From an uncultured Corynebacterium sp. (GTDB lineage Bacteria > Actinomycetota > Actinomycetes > Mycobacteriales > Mycobacteriaceae): a stretch of DNA of 64,000 nt. A program made the translations under genes and the position numbers. This document shows, one piece after another, positions 7,040 to 16,248 of the stretch. The notes under the pieces are model-generated. The model saw only the letters and a program-made list of their open reading frames with translations. It did not search any database and was not told the origin of the DNA. Numbering within the stretch: position 1 is the stretch's first letter; every line of letters begins with the position of its first letter. Location: positions 62,001 to 126,000 of the forward strand of contig NZ_CALUCS010000001.1 of NCBI RefSeq assembly GCF_943914615.1, in the 5' to 3' direction.

Positions 7040-10000
7040 TTACTGTGCACCTGGTGCGCCGGGAGCACCCGGAGCGCCGGGGACGATGTTGGTCAGCTTG
7101 ATCGGACCGCCATCGTTGGCCGGCTGTGCCGGTTGTGCTGGCTGAGCCGGAGTTTCTTCTGCCGGGGTTTCCTCGGCCTGCTCGGTGTCAGCCTGCTCGG
7201 CCGTAGTCTCCTCGGCTTCGGTCTGCGGCTCCTCGGCGGGAGCTTCTTCCTCAGCGGGTGCTTCGGCCGGAGCCTCAGCCTTCTGATCCTCCGCCGGAGC
7301 TGCCGGAGCTGCAGGGGCAGCAGGAGCCGGTGCCCCCGGCGCGCCCGGAGTAGTGGCCGTCAGCTTGATCGGGCCACCGTCCTGTGCGGGCTGAGCCGCC
7401 GGGGCTGCCTGCTCTGCCGGTGCAGACGGAGCAGGAGCGGCCGGTGCTGCCTGCGGGGCCTCTGCTTCTGCGGACTCTGCTTCAGCCTCTGCCGGTGCGG
7501 CTTCCTGTGCCTCTGCCTGTTCCGAGTCGTCGGAGGCAGCGGCTGCAGCAGCGCCTGCGCCCGCTGCGGCGGCACCTGCACCAGCGGCGGCAGCCGGAGC
7601 TGCGGCCGGAGCTGCAGGAGCACCCGGGGCACCCGGAGCGGTGGCGTTCAGCTTGATCGGGCCACCATCCTGAGCCGGCTGTGCAGCCGGGGCTGCTGGA
7701 GCTGCCTGCTCAGCCTTCGGAGCCTCTGCAGACTTGTTGGACTCAGCAGCAGGGGCTGCCGGTGCGGCCGGAGCGCCAGGAGCCGCGGGGGCACCCGGGG
7801 CAGCAGGAGCGCCCGGAGCTGCAGGAGCGCCCGGAGCTGCCGGGGCGCCAGGGGCAGCAGGCGCGCCAGCGGACGGAGCGGAAGGTGCCGACGGAGCAGC
7901 CGGAGCGCCAGCGGAAGGTGCAGAAGGAGCAGCCGGAGCGCCCGGAGCTGCAGGTGCGCCGCCAGCCTTCGGTGCTTCCTGAATGTCTTCAGACTTTGGT
8001 GCAGCAGGTGCACCCGGAGCAGCCGGAGCACCCGGAGCAGCCGGAGCACCCGGAGCTGCAGGGGCAGCCGGGGCGCCAGCGGAAGGTGCCGACGGAGCTG
8101 CAGGTGCGCCCGGAGCTGCTGGAGCACCCGGTGCGCCCGGGGCTGCTGGGGCACCCGGAGCTGCAGGTGCGCCGCCAGCCTTCGGCGCTTCCTGAGTGCC
8201 TTCAGACTTCGGTGCGTTAGGAGCACCCGGAGCGCCCGGAGCTGCCGGGGCGCCAGGGGCAGCCGGAGCGCCAGCGGAAGGTGCCGACGGAGCACTAGGT
8301 GCACCCGGAGCAGATGGGGCCGCCGGAGCGCTTGGCGCACTCGGGGCAGTCGCAGCAGCACCCGCAGCGGCAGCGCCGCCAGCAGCAGCCGCGCCACCAG
8401 CGGCGGCGGCAGCTTCCTTCTTCTTCTTGGCCTCTTCAGCCTTGCGCTTCTTCTCCTCGGCAGCCTTCTTCTTGGCTTCCTCCTCGGCCTTGCGCTCGGC
8501 TTCCTCGCGGGCCAGCTTCTCCTCGTCTACCCAGCCACGCTCAGGCGCAACCAGGAACTCCGGAGACTTCGGTGCCGGCAGCTCGCCGTCGACTAGGACG
8601 GACTCGCGGAACATCTGGGCGATATCCAGAACCTGGGTGCGGTCTGCCTTGTTCTCGATCTCGGACTGACGGTTGTTCACACCGTCGGTCATCATCGTCT
8701 TACAGAACGGGCAGCCGATGGCGATGGCGTCCGAGCCGGTGGCCAGAGCCTCGTCCGTACGGTTCAGGTTGATGCGCTCGCCCAGGTGCTCTTCCATCCA
8801 CATGCGGGCACCACCAGCACCACAGCAGAAGCCGGTATTGCGGTTGCGCTCCATCTCCACCAGGTTGGCGCCGGAAGCGCCGATCAGCTCACGTGGAGCC
8901 TCGAAGACCTTGTTGTGGCGGCCCAGGAAGCAAGGATCGTGGTAGGTGACCTGGCGGCCGTTCTGCGGTGCAGATACTGGCTCCAGGCGACCCTCGCGGA
9001 TCAGCTTGTTCAGCAGCTGGGTGTGGTGGACTACCTGGTAGTTACCGCCCAGATCCGGGTACTCGTTGCGCAGGGTGTTGAAGCAGTGCGCACAGGTTAC
9101 AACGATCTTGCGCTGCTTCGGCGGCACGCCCTCGAAGGCGTTGTCCAGGATCTCGATGTTCTGCTCTGCCAGCATCTGGAAGAGGAACTCGTTACCGGCA
9201 CGGCGGGCGGAGTCACCAGTACAGCCCTCGCCCTCGCCCAGCACGGCGTACTTCACGCCAGCGGTGTACAGCAGGTCGGCAACAGCGCGGGTGGTCTTCA
9301 CCGCGTTGTCGTCGTACACGCCAGCACAGCCAACCCAGAACAGGTACTCGGTGTCGTTGAAGTTCTCGATGTCCTCACCGAAGACCGGCACCTCGATGCC
9401 GTCTTCCTTGGCCTTCTGGATCCAATCGGAGCGCTTGTTGTTGTTCTGGCCCCACGGGTTGCCCTTGGTCTCCAGGTTCTTGAACAGGCCACCCAGCTCG
9501 GTCGGGAAGTCAGACTCGACCAGCACCTGGTAGCGGCGCATGTCGACGATGTGGTCGATGTGCTCGATGTCCACCGGGCACTGCTCTACACAGGCACCAC
9601 AGTTGGTGCAGGACCACAGCACGTCGGGGTCGATTACACCCATCTCGCCCGCAGCGACCAGCTGCAGCAACGGCATGTCCGCGTGGGCGTCAACAGAAGG
9701 ATCGTCCAGAACGGCAGTGTCGGCACCGTCGCCGGAGAACATGCCACCTGCGTGGGCCTCGTCCTTGCGGGTGGCCTTCAGGTACGGCGCGGACTCGATG
9801 GCGTGGTCACGCAGGTTGGTGATCAGCAGCTTCGGGCTCAGCGGCTTCGCGGTGTTCCAAGCCGGGCACTGCTCCTGGCAGCGGCCACACTCGGTACACG
9901 AGGTGAAGTCCATCCAGCCCTTCCAGGTGAAGTCGTCGATCTTGCCAACGCCGATCGAGTCTTCCTCCGGGTCTGCGTTTTCCATGGTCAGCATGCGGCC

Positions 10001-10834
10001 ACCGGAGGTCAGCGGCTTCGCTGCGCCCAGTGCGTTACGGCCGTCGGCGTTGCGCTTCAGGAAGATGTTGAAGAACGCCATGAAGCGGTGCCAGGCGACG
10101 CCCCACTTGATGTTCTGGCCCACGATGAACAGCCAGATCATGCCGGACAGCAGCTTGATCAGAGCGAAGATGGAGACCAGCAGCGGGGATTCCGGCAGGA
10201 TCTTCGCCAGTTGCATGGTGAAGAAGTCGGTGGCCGCGTGGCCGCCCTCGTAACTGGCGAAGGTGGCGATCTTGGATGCCTTCACGAAGATCATGCCCAG
10301 GCCCTCGACCAGCACGACGGCCTCAACGAAGTAGGCCGCGCCGGAGTTGGAGCCGTAGAAGCGGGCCTTCTTGTCCTTGTCGCCGATCTTCTGGCGAATG
10401 ATGATCAGCGTGATAATGCCGATGACGGTGCCCAGGCCCAGCAGCTCGTCCACGAAGTGGTACACGGCCCAGTCACCGATGATGGGCCAGCCGCCTTCAG
10501 GGTTGAAGATCTGAATGTATGCCTCGAACCACACCATGGCTCCCAGCAGGAAGCCGACCATGACGAGCCAGTGGGCGATTGCCACGCCTGGCTTCTTGGC
10601 CATCTTGGTGTGACCGACGATCTCCTTGATCAGGTTCATCAGTCGGCCAGCGGGGTTATCTGTCCTCTTCAGTGCCGGTTGGCCCAGTCGGATCGTGGTA
10701 AAGATCTGCGCCGCGCCGCGGATGAAGAACACCCAGGCGGGGAGGGATAGCAGTGCGCCAATGATGCCCAGTGGGACGGTGATGCCCCAGGGGATATCGG
10801 ATGACGTCGCCTGCCCTGCTGCCAGCAGGTACAT
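7040..10834 (-). CDS. Membrane-anchored Fe-S (CCG-domain) reductase with long Ala-Pro-Gly-rich tail
   Basis: This is a 1264-residue fusion. Residues 1-260 form an NarI-like membrane domain with about six helices. Residues 313-332 and 409-424 carry two 4Fe-4S motifs (CTECGRCQEQCP and CTNCGACVEQCP). Residues 500-750 hold two heterodisulfide-reductase-type CCG domains (WVGCAGVYDD, CAHCFNTL, CCGAGGARMW, GCPFCKTMM). The order matches actinobacterial membrane Fe-S reductases such as the Mycobacterium tuberculosis Rv0338c type, which are about 880 residues. The extra length is a Lys/Glu/Ala coiled coil and then about 420 residues of APGAP/AAPSAP repeats. Three copies of DGGPIKL, each followed by PGAPGAP, end the protein. 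A GAGGAG ribosome site precedes the ATG. Electron transfer from an unknown donor is the likely role. Confidence 0.85.
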   Translation of the reverse strand: MYLLAAGQATSSDIPWGITVPLGIIGALLSLPAWVFFIRGAAQIFTTIRLGQPALKRTDNPAGRLMNLIKEIVGHTKMAKKPGVAIAHWLVMVGFLLGAMVWFEAYIQIFNPEGGWPIIGDWAVYHFVDELLGLGTVIGIITLIIIRQKIGDKDKKARFYGSNSGAAYFVEAVVLVEGLGMIFVKASKIATFASYEGGHAATDFFTMQLAKILPESPLLVSIFALIKLLSGMIWLFIVGQNIKWGVAWHRFMAFFNIFLKRNADGRNALGAAKPLTSGGRMLTMENADPEEDSIGVGKIDDFTWKGWMDFTSCTECGRCQEQCPAWNTAKPLSPKLLITNLRDHAIESAPYLKATRKDEAHAGGMFSGDGADTAVLDDPSVDAHADMPLLQLVAAGEMGVIDPDVLWSCTNCGACVEQCPVDIEHIDHIVDMRRYQVLVESDFPTELGGLFKNLETKGNPWGQNNNKRSDWIQKAKEDGIEVPVFGEDIENFNDTEYLFWVGCAGVYDDNAVKTTRAVADLLYTAGVKYAVLGEGEGCTGDSARRAGNEFLFQMLAEQNIEILDNAFEGVPPKQRKIVVTCAHCFNTLRNEYPDLGGNYQVVHHTQLLNKLIREGRLEPVSAPQNGRQVTYHDPCFLGRHNKVFEAPRELIGASGANLVEMERNRNTGFCCGAGGARMWMEEHLGERINLNRTDEALATGSDAIAIGCPFCKTMMTDGVNNRQSEIENKADRTQVLDIAQMFRESVLVDGELPAPKSPEFLVAPERGWVDEEKLAREEAERKAEEEAKKKAAEEKKRKAEEAKKKKEAAAAAGGAAAAGGAAAAGAAATAPSAPSAPAAPSAPGAPSAPSAPSAGAPAAPGAPAAPGAPGAPNAPKSEGTQEAPKAGGAPAAPGAPAAPGAPGAPAAPGAPAAPSAPSAGAPAAPAAPGAPAAPGAPAAPGAPAAPKSEDIQEAPKAGGAPAAPGAPAAPSAPSAGAPAAPSAPSAPSAGAPAAPGAPAAPGAPAAPGAPAAPGAPAAPGAPAAPAAPAAESNKSAEAPKAEQAAPAAPAAQPAQDGGPIKLNATAPGAPGAPAAPAAAPAAAAGAGAAAAGAGAAAAAASDDSEQAEAQEAAPAEAEAESAEAEAPQAAPAAPAPSAPAEQAAPAAQPAQDGGPIKLTATTPGAPGAPAPAAPAAPAAPAEDQKAEAPAEAPAEEEAPAEEPQTEAEETTAEQADTEQAEETPAEETPAQPAQPAQPANDGGPIKLTNIVPGAPGAPGAPGAQ
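7094..8395 (-). repeat. Low-complexity coding repeat array (Ala/Pro/Gly) with three DGGPIKL modules
   Basis: The array encodes the tail of the Fe-S reductase. Most of it is degenerate 9-15 bp units (GCPGGAGCA-like on the minus strand) encoding APGAP, AAPSAP and GAPAAP. Larger direct repeats include two copies of a stretch with KSEGTQEAPKAGGAP or KSEDIQEAPKAGGAP. The DGGPIKL modules are encoded near 7094-7114, 7361-7381 and 7649-7672. Frames on the opposite strand through this region are artefacts of the repeats. Confidence 0.85.
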
Positions 10835-10865
10835 GTGAAGCTCCTCGCAAGTCCAGTTATGTATG

Positions 10866-10877
10866 AAGTAATTACTT
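10866..10877. promoter_or_regulatory. Perfect palindrome upstream of the Fe-S reductase gene
   Basis: AAGTAATTACTT lies 32 bp upstream of the ATG, in the promoter region of a gene with a long-spaced GAGGAG site. It could be a dimeric regulator site; the regulator is unknown. Confidence 0.4.
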
Positions 10878-10986
10878 ACTGGGGCAGATTAGCAGGGAGC
10901 GGAGCTATTTTTGAACTTTTCTAAATCCGGGTTGACCTGGGGTGGAGCTGCCGTTGACCTGCCGAAATAGGCAACATTCGTGTTGT

Positions 10987-11940
10987 TTAAATGTGGCTGG
11001 CGATCCCGATCTGCTCGCGTCGCGCTGCCTTGCCCGCGCGGGTGTTGCCGAGGTGGTACATGTGTTGCTCGCCACGCGCGACGTTGAGGGTAGCGGTGAG
11101 TCCTTGTTCCTTTATTGTTGACGCCCACTCCTCCGCGTCTGGCAGTGAAATATCGCGGTCGCCGCAGTAAAGCACGACCTCGGAGTCTCCGAAAGCTGCC
11201 CGGATCTGGTCGGCGGTGAGGTGCAAGGGGCTCACTCGCGGATCCTCTGTGGGGATCTCGCCCGCCCACAGTGCGCCCTGGCGGCGCAGCTGCACGGGGT
11301 TGAGGATTGCATCCTTCGGCTCGAAGTCGGGGATGCGCGGGTTGGCGAGGTCCATGTCTAGCCACGGGGCATTCAAGATCAGGCGCGCCGGTGGCTCTAG
11401 TTGTTGGGTGTGGTCGGGGGTAGCGGCGAGGGCAGACAGTGCCAACCCGCCACCCGCTGAATCCCCAATAATGGTGATGTTTTTGGCACCATGTTCCGCC
11501 ACTAGCTGCTCATAGCAGCGGCGGATGAGCGGCAGCGCCTCAGTGTGATTGTGTTCGGGCAGCAGGCCGTAGAGGGGGATGTCCACCCGCGCGCCCGCGT
11601 CCGCCAGCTGGGCGACGAAGTCCCAGTTGCGTTGCTTGATCGGGTTCACGAACCCGCCGGGCAGCACGTATAGCACGGCCTTCGCGGCCGCCTGCGCGGG
11701 GGAGAGCTCCTTAATCGCTGTGGTGTGTGGATCGTAATCTCCCGTGGCGCCCGTGCCCCCAAACTCCATGGGTGCCACCGAGTAGACCGTGAACTCGCCG
11801 GAATCGCCCTCCTGGCGTTCGGTGACGGCAAAGTGTTGGCGCAGGGAATGCGGCGGTTCGGCTGGGGCGGGAGGGGTGGAGGAGGTGGCGTCATTACCCG
11901 TTCCGGAAGAACGGCCAACCAGGCGTTTGAGGAAAGACAT
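10987..11940 (-). CDS. Alpha/beta hydrolase, hormone-sensitive-lipase-like (fold 3)
   Basis: This 317-residue esterase/lipase-type hydrolase has the catalytic serine in GDSAGGGLALSALAA. The acid residue is probably in YCGDRDISLPDA and the histidine in GEQHMYHLG. The usual oxyanion HGGG is altered to LPGGF (VLYVLPGGFVNP), so the loop lacks the histidine. There is no signal peptide; the first 35 residues are Ser/Pro-rich. ATG 11940 is chosen because TAGAAT lies exactly 7 nt upstream with no ribosome site, so the longer GTG start at 11946 is unlikely. The gene stands alone, divergent from dnaK. The substrate is unknown; short-chain acyl esters are typical for the family. Confidence 0.8.
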   Translation of the reverse strand: MSFLKRLVGRSSGTGNDATSSTPPAPAEPPHSLRQHFAVTERQEGDSGEFTVYSVAPMEFGGTGATGDYDPHTTAIKELSPAQAAAKAVLYVLPGGFVNPIKQRNWDFVAQLADAGARVDIPLYGLLPEHNHTEALPLIRRCYEQLVAEHGAKNITIIGDSAGGGLALSALAATPDHTQQLEPPARLILNAPWLDMDLANPRIPDFEPKDAILNPVQLRRQGALWAGEIPTEDPRVSPLHLTADQIRAAFGDSEVVLYCGDRDISLPDAEEWASTIKEQGLTATLNVARGEQHMYHLGNTRAGKAARREQIGIASHI

Positions 11941-11947
11941 GGGCACA

Positions 11948-11953
11948 ATTCTA
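11948..11953 (-). promoter_or_regulatory. -10 box for leaderless alpha/beta hydrolase mRNA
   Basis: TAGAAT (minus strand) is separated from ATG 11940 by exactly 7 nt. Confidence 0.55.
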
Positions 11954-12023
11954 GCTTTTTTAAAAAAGTTGAGCCGAGTGGGAACAACTTTGAGCAGGTA
12001 TGAGTTGTAGGGGATGTGAGCAA

Positions 12024-12044
12024 GTTGAGTGAGACAAACTCAAG
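12024..12044. promoter_or_regulatory. HAIR element (HspR operator) 1 upstream of dnaK
   Basis: GTTGAGT-N7-ACTCAAG matches the CTTGAGT-N7-ACTCAAG consensus in 13 of 14 positions. Confidence 0.88.
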
Positions 12045-12097
12045 TCAGCTTGACTAGACGCGAAAAACGCGGATACTGGTTGGCAGAGACGGGCGAA

Positions 12098-12118
12098 GTT
12101 GAGTCCGCTCGACTAAGG
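12098..12118. promoter_or_regulatory. HAIR element (HspR operator) 2 upstream of dnaK
   Basis: GTTGAGT-N7-ACTAAGG is a weaker match with the correct 7-nt spacer. It lies 5 bp before a TAGATT -10 box at 12124-12129. A still weaker copy may exist near 11968 (GTTGAGC). Confidence 0.7.
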
Positions 12119-12162
12119 CTCGATAGATTTTATTCGCCCCAGAAACATTAGGAGGAACTGAT

Positions 12163-14028
12163 ATGGGACGCGCAGTAGGAATTGACTTGGGCACCACCAA
12201 CTCTGTGGTGTCTGTACTGGAAGGCGGCGAGGCAAAGGTTATCGCCAACTCCGAGGGATCCCGTACCACCCCGTCCATCGTGGCTTTCGCTAAGAACGGC
12301 GAGGTGCTGGTTGGCCAGTCCGCCAAGAACCAGGCGGTAGCCAACGTGGATCGCACCATCCGCTCCGTCAAGCGCCACATGGGTACGGACTGGAAGGTTT
12401 CCATCGACGATAAGGAGTACACCGCTCCGGAAATCTCCGCCCGCACCCTGCAGAAGCTGAAGAGGGACGCGGAAAGCTACCTGGGTGAGGACGTAACCGA
12501 CGCAGTCATTACCGTCCCTGCCTACTTCAACGACGCACAGCGCCAGGCAACCAAGGATGCCGGCCAGATCGCCGGCCTGAACGTCCTGCGCATCGTCAAC
12601 GAGCCGACCGCAGCCGCCTTGGCCTACGGCCTGGAAAAGGGCGACAAGGAGCAGACCATCCTGGTATTCGACCTCGGTGGCGGTACCTTCGACGTCTCCC
12701 TGCTGGAAATCGGCGACGGCGTGGTTGAGGTTCGTGCAACCGCCGGCGACAACGAGCTGGGCGGCGACGACTGGGATCAGCGCATCGTCGACTGGCTGGC
12801 AGACAAGTTCAAGGCAAGCCACGGCGTGGACTTGACCAAGGACAAGATGGCTCTGCAGCGCCTGCGCGAGGCAGCGGAGAAGGCCAAGATCGAGCTGTCC
12901 AGCTCCCAGCAGGCCTCTATCAACCTGCCGTACATCACGGTGGACGAGGACAAGAACCCGCTGTTCCTGGACGAGACCCTGACCCGCACCGAGTTCCAGA
13001 AGATCACCCAGGATCTGCTGGACCGCACCAAGACCCCGTTCCAGGCGGTGCTGAAGGACGCGGAAATCAGCGTGGACGAGATCGACCACGTCGTGCTGGT
13101 CGGTGGCTCCACCCGCATGGTTGCCGTCTCTGAACTGGTCACCGAGCTGACGAACGGCAAGGAGCCCAACAAGGGCGTAAACCCGGACGAGGTTGTGGCC
13201 GTGGGTGCTGCCCTGCAGGCCGGCGTGCTGCGCGGCGAGGTTAAGGACGTGCTGCTGCTGGACGTCACCCCGCTGTCCCTGGGCATCGAAACCAAGGGTG
13301 GCGTGATGACCAAGCTGATCGAGCGCAACACCACCATCCCGACCAAGCGTTCCGAGACCTTCACCACCGCTGAGGACAGCCAGCCCAGCGTGCAGATCCA
13401 GGTCTTCCAGGGCGAGCGCGAGATGGCTGCGCACAACAAGCTGCTCGGCTCCTTCGAGCTGGCGGGCATCGCGCCGGCACCGCGCGGCGTTCCGCAGATC
13501 GAGGTCACCTTCGATATTGACGCCAACGGCATCGTCTCCGTCTCTGCAAAGGACAAGGCGACCGGCAAGGAGAACACGATCAAGATCCAGGAAGGCTCCG
13601 GCCTGTCCCAGGAGGAGATCGACCGCATGGTCAAGGATGCCGAGACCCACGCGGAGGAGGACAAGAAGCGCCGCGAGGAGCAGGAAGTCCGCAACTCCGC
13701 AGAGTCCATGGCATACCAGACCCGCAAGTTCGTCGAGGACAACAAGGAGAAGGTCAACGAGGACACCCAGAACAAGGTCGAGGAAGCAGCCAAGGCTGTT
13801 GACGAGGCCCTGAAGGGTGACGACATCGAGGCCATCAAGGATGCGGTGGAGAAGCTGAACGCTGAGTCTCAGGAGATGGGCAAGGCCATCTACGAGGCAG
13901 AGGCAGCCGCCGGCGCCGAAGGTGCTGGTGCCGGTGCGGACGCAGGCTCCGCCGCAAACGATGACCCGAACGTTGTAGACGCCGAGGTTGTCGACGAGGA
14001 CACTTCCGCAGAGGATGATAAGAAGTAA
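12163..14028 (+). CDS. dnaK: Molecular chaperone DnaK (Hsp70)
   Basis: This ATP-dependent chaperone has 621 residues. The ATPase domain starts [15 protein letters not shown] and includes [13 protein letters not shown] and VLVGGSTRM. The linker [15 protein letters not shown] follows near residue 365, then the substrate-binding domain and an Ala/Glu-rich lid ending in DDKK. An AGGAGG ribosome site lies 7 nt before the ATG. Two HAIR operators and a TAGATT -10 precede it, so HspR repression is expected. The stop overlaps the grpE start by one base (TAATG). Unlike the common actinobacterial order, dnaJ and hspR do not follow grpE directly but lie 3 kb downstream. Confidence 0.98.
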   Translation: MGRAVGIDLGTTNSVVSVLEGGEAKVIANSEGSRTTPSIVAFAKNGEVLVGQSAKNQAVANVDRTIRSVKRHMGTDWKVSIDDKEYTAPEISARTLQKLKRDAESYLGEDVTDAVITVPAYFNDAQRQATKDAGQIAGLNVLRIVNEPTAAALAYGLEKGDKEQTILVFDLGGGTFDVSLLEIGDGVVEVRATAGDNELGGDDWDQRIVDWLADKFKASHGVDLTKDKMALQRLREAAEKAKIELSSSQQASINLPYITVDEDKNPLFLDETLTRTEFQKITQDLLDRTKTPFQAVLKDAEISVDEIDHVVLVGGSTRMVAVSELVTELTNGKEPNKGVNPDEVVAVGAALQAGVLRGEVKDVLLLDVTPLSLGIETKGGVMTKLIERNTTIPTKRSETFTTAEDSQPSVQIQVFQGEREMAAHNKLLGSFELAGIAPAPRGVPQIEVTFDIDANGIVSVSAKDKATGKENTIKIQEGSGLSQEEIDRMVKDAETHAEEDKKRREEQEVRNSAESMAYQTRKFVEDNKEKVNEDTQNKVEEAAKAVDEALKGDDIEAIKDAVEKLNAESQEMGKAIYEAEAAAGAEGAGAGADAGSAANDDPNVVDAEVVDEDTSAEDDKK

Positions 14029-14627
14029 TGGCTGAAGATCTGAATCAGGACCCGGGCGCCCCGGAGAACACCGACCCGGAGGCAACCTCGGCCGAAAGCG
14101 CCGAAGCTGCCGCCGCGGAAGCCGCAGAGGCGCAGGGTGTCGACGAGGGTCTGGCTGATGGTGCTGAGGCGGCTGCGGCTGAGGCTGAGGGCGTCAATCC
14201 CGAAGACGGTAACAGCATCGAGGCCGAGCTGGCCGAACGCACCGAGGACCTGCAGCGCGTGACGGCGGAGTACACCAACTACCGCCGCCGCGTGGAGCGT
14301 GACCGCGTGAGCGTGATCACCGGCGCGAAGGCCGAGGTGGCCGCCGAGCTGCTGCCTATCCTGGACGACCTGGAGATGGCAGAACAGCACGGTGACCTGA
14401 CCGGGCCGCTGAAGTCCATGTCGGACAAGCTGCAGTCTGTGATGGCCTCCATGAAGGTGGAGAAGTTTGGCGAGGAAGGCGACGAGTTCGACCCGAACTG
14501 CCACGAGGCTGTGCAGGACACGAGCAGTGGTGACGACAAGGTGCTGGCCACCATCCTCCGCCGCGGCTACCGCCTGGGTGACCGGGTGCTGCGCAATGCG
14601 ATGGTCATCATTGGTGATCCGCAGTAG
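14028..14627 (+). CDS. grpE: Nucleotide exchange factor GrpE
   Basis: This 199-residue DnaK co-chaperone releases ADP from DnaK. The acidic Ala/Glu-rich first 65 residues are followed by the dimerising helix ([26 protein letters not shown]). The C-terminal beta domain has the family signature near the end ([21 protein letters not shown]). It starts at the ATG that overlaps the dnaK stop codon, so the genes are translationally coupled. The usual next gene, dnaJ, is absent here. Confidence 0.96.
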   Translation: MAEDLNQDPGAPENTDPEATSAESAEAAAAEAAEAQGVDEGLADGAEAAAAEAEGVNPEDGNSIEAELAERTEDLQRVTAEYTNYRRRVERDRVSVITGAKAEVAAELLPILDDLEMAEQHGDLTGPLKSMSDKLQSVMASMKVEKFGEEGDEFDPNCHEAVQDTSSGDDKVLATILRRGYRLGDRVLRNAMVIIGDPQ

Positions 14628-14637
14628 TTAGATCCAG

Positions 14638-14675
14638 AGAGCTCCATGGTTTTTGCTGTGGGGCTTTCTTTTTGT
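14638..14675 (+). terminator. Probable terminator after grpE
   Basis: An imperfect hairpin (AGCTCCA/TGGGGCT with a G-T pair) is followed by TTTCTTTTTG directly after grpE. It would end the dnaK-grpE transcript before the HNH gene. Confidence 0.5.
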
Positions 14676-14840
14676 AGAGGCGCTCGAACAGGTGTTCGAT
14701 TATTGAAGGTTTTTCTGAAGGGGTTGTCTGGGGCGTTTTCTATGCTGATCGCGTACGGAAAACCACGGGACACGAGCCGCGGAATTCGGGCCACGATGCA
14801 CGAGCCGCGAAACACTGGGGACTTCCATCATCGAAGGGGA

Positions 14841-16232
14841 ATGATGTTCGACCAGCCCGCACCACCCGACAGACCACCACAAAACCCACCGCCAAACCAA
14901 CCGCAAAACCAACCACAGGGGCCGTTCTGGAAAGTTACCGACCCCACCGACCCGATGAGCGCAGCAATCTGCGACATCAACCGCAACCACGCGCGCCTCG
15001 CCTTGGCGTGCGCGCCTCACGAGGACGAATGCATCACCGACGTGACCACCCGCCTGGGCGCGCGCCTGGGGCTCCCGGAGTTCCGAGTGGTCCAGCTCGT
15101 CGACGTCGGAACCACCTTCCGCCGCTTCCCGTCGCTGGTGGAACTGGCGGAAACCGGGGCTTACTCTATCGAGCTGTGGCGGATCGTTGCTCATAGCCTT
15201 GTTGCTGTTAGTGACGCCCACATCTCCGCCGTAGAAGCCGATGTCTACACTGCACTTTCACCCACTCGGCCTAACCAGGCGATGCTGGGGCAGAGTACGA
15301 TCCGCCAACGTCTTAAGAAGATAGTCATGGATCATGAGCCCTTGGCCTGCCCGATCGATCCCGCCGAACTGGCCTCGCCAGCGGGTGACGGCACGGATGC
15401 CACAGCCGGTGCAGACGGCGAAGGTGACACAGACGGCATGGGTTCAGACGTAGAGGGCGTCAGTATCGAAGACCTGGCAGTCCTAGGCGCCGCGACGCGG
15501 CTAGCTATCGACGACCGGTCGGCCGACTACACCGAGTTCTACCTGACCCTCCCGAAGCTGGAGGCGCTGGAGCTGATTCAGGCGCTCGACAGCGTGAGAA
15601 ACAAGCAGAATTGTTCCAGGGTGCGGGCGCTTTTGAGCCTGGTGCGGGGGAGTGCGACTGCGGAGGTGAACCTCAACCTGTACCGCCAGGTGGATGCTCC
15701 GGAGGCGCAGATCTGGGCTGCCGGCAGCTGGCTCAACCCGCTGGCCACGAAGGAGTGGATGGAGCGGATAACCCACCTGCAGGCTCCGGGGAAGGCAGCG
15801 ACCGCCGGTTATACCCCGACGCCCCTCATTCGCGCGAGCGTGGAGGGTCGGGACGGTACCTGCCGCTTCCCGGGCTGCGATACCCCGGCGCACAAATGCC
15901 AGCTAGACCATGTCAAACGCTTCGTGCAGGGCAGCTCGAACGGCGGGCCGGATGGCGCCCCGAACGGCGGACCAACCGACACCTCAAACCTCCACTGCCT
16001 CTGCGCCAAACACCACAATGCGAAAACGACGGGAGCCTGGGATGTGACAATCAACCCCGACGGGGAGGAAACCTGGACAAGCTTCGGAGATGGCCACACG
16101 GTCATCACCACACCAAACGGCCCGCTGGGAAGAATCACCTTCCGGCACCGAGCAGTGAAGCGAGCGCGGAAGGTGGTGGAGCACAACCAGCGGAAGCAGA
16201 AGCGCAACCAGGAGGACGAGCCGCCGTTCTAG
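14841..16232 (+). CDS. DUF222/HNH endonuclease-domain protein (13E12 repeat family)
   Basis: This 463-residue protein has an N-terminal DUF222 region and a C-terminal HNH nuclease. The HNH core near residues 335-400 reads CRFPGCDTPAHKCQLDHVKRF and then NLHCLCAKHHNAKTTG, with zinc-binding cysteines and histidines plus the DH and HH catalytic pairs. The family is multicopy in mycobacteria and corynebacteria and often behaves as mobile or variable. ATG 14841 follows AAGGGGA and begins MMFDQPAPPDRPPQNPPP; the upstream 65-codon extension would start inside the grpE terminator and is rejected. The gene sits between grpE and the separated dnaJ-hspR. A short duplication of the stop-codon region follows (16219-16251). 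Its role is unknown. Confidence 0.85.
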   Translation: MMFDQPAPPDRPPQNPPPNQPQNQPQGPFWKVTDPTDPMSAAICDINRNHARLALACAPHEDECITDVTTRLGARLGLPEFRVVQLVDVGTTFRRFPSLVELAETGAYSIELWRIVAHSLVAVSDAHISAVEADVYTALSPTRPNQAMLGQSTIRQRLKKIVMDHEPLACPIDPAELASPAGDGTDATAGADGEGDTDGMGSDVEGVSIEDLAVLGAATRLAIDDRSADYTEFYLTLPKLEALELIQALDSVRNKQNCSRVRALLSLVRGSATAEVNLNLYRQVDAPEAQIWAAGSWLNPLATKEWMERITHLQAPGKAATAGYTPTPLIRASVEGRDGTCRFPGCDTPAHKCQLDHVKRFVQGSSNGGPDGAPNGGPTDTSNLHCLCAKHHNAKTTGAWDVTINPDGEETWTSFGDGHTVITTPNGPLGRITFRHRAVKRARKVVEHNQRKQKRNQEDEPPF

Positions 16233-16248
16233 GAGCGCAACCGCCGTT

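Noticed and set aside
7133..8669. Long plus-strand open frames opposite the Fe-S reductase tail
   Set aside because: They are shadows of GC-rich APG repeats. Their translations are Ser/Arg/Cys or Gln/Pro monotony without start signals, while the minus strand gives a coherent multidomain protein.
8786..10750. 654-codon plus-strand open frame
   Set aside because: It lies antisense to the Fe-S and membrane domains of a clearly homologous protein. It has no ribosome site and no recognisable domain.
12148..14085. 645-codon minus-strand open frame antisense to dnaK
   Set aside because: This is a known artefact of high-GC codon use in dnaK; its leucine- and valine-rich content is typical of an antisense frame.
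14646..14840. Longer N terminus for the HNH protein from an ATG at 14646
   Set aside because: It would begin inside the grpE terminator hairpin. AAGGGGA directly precedes ATG 14841, and the extension has no homology-like features.
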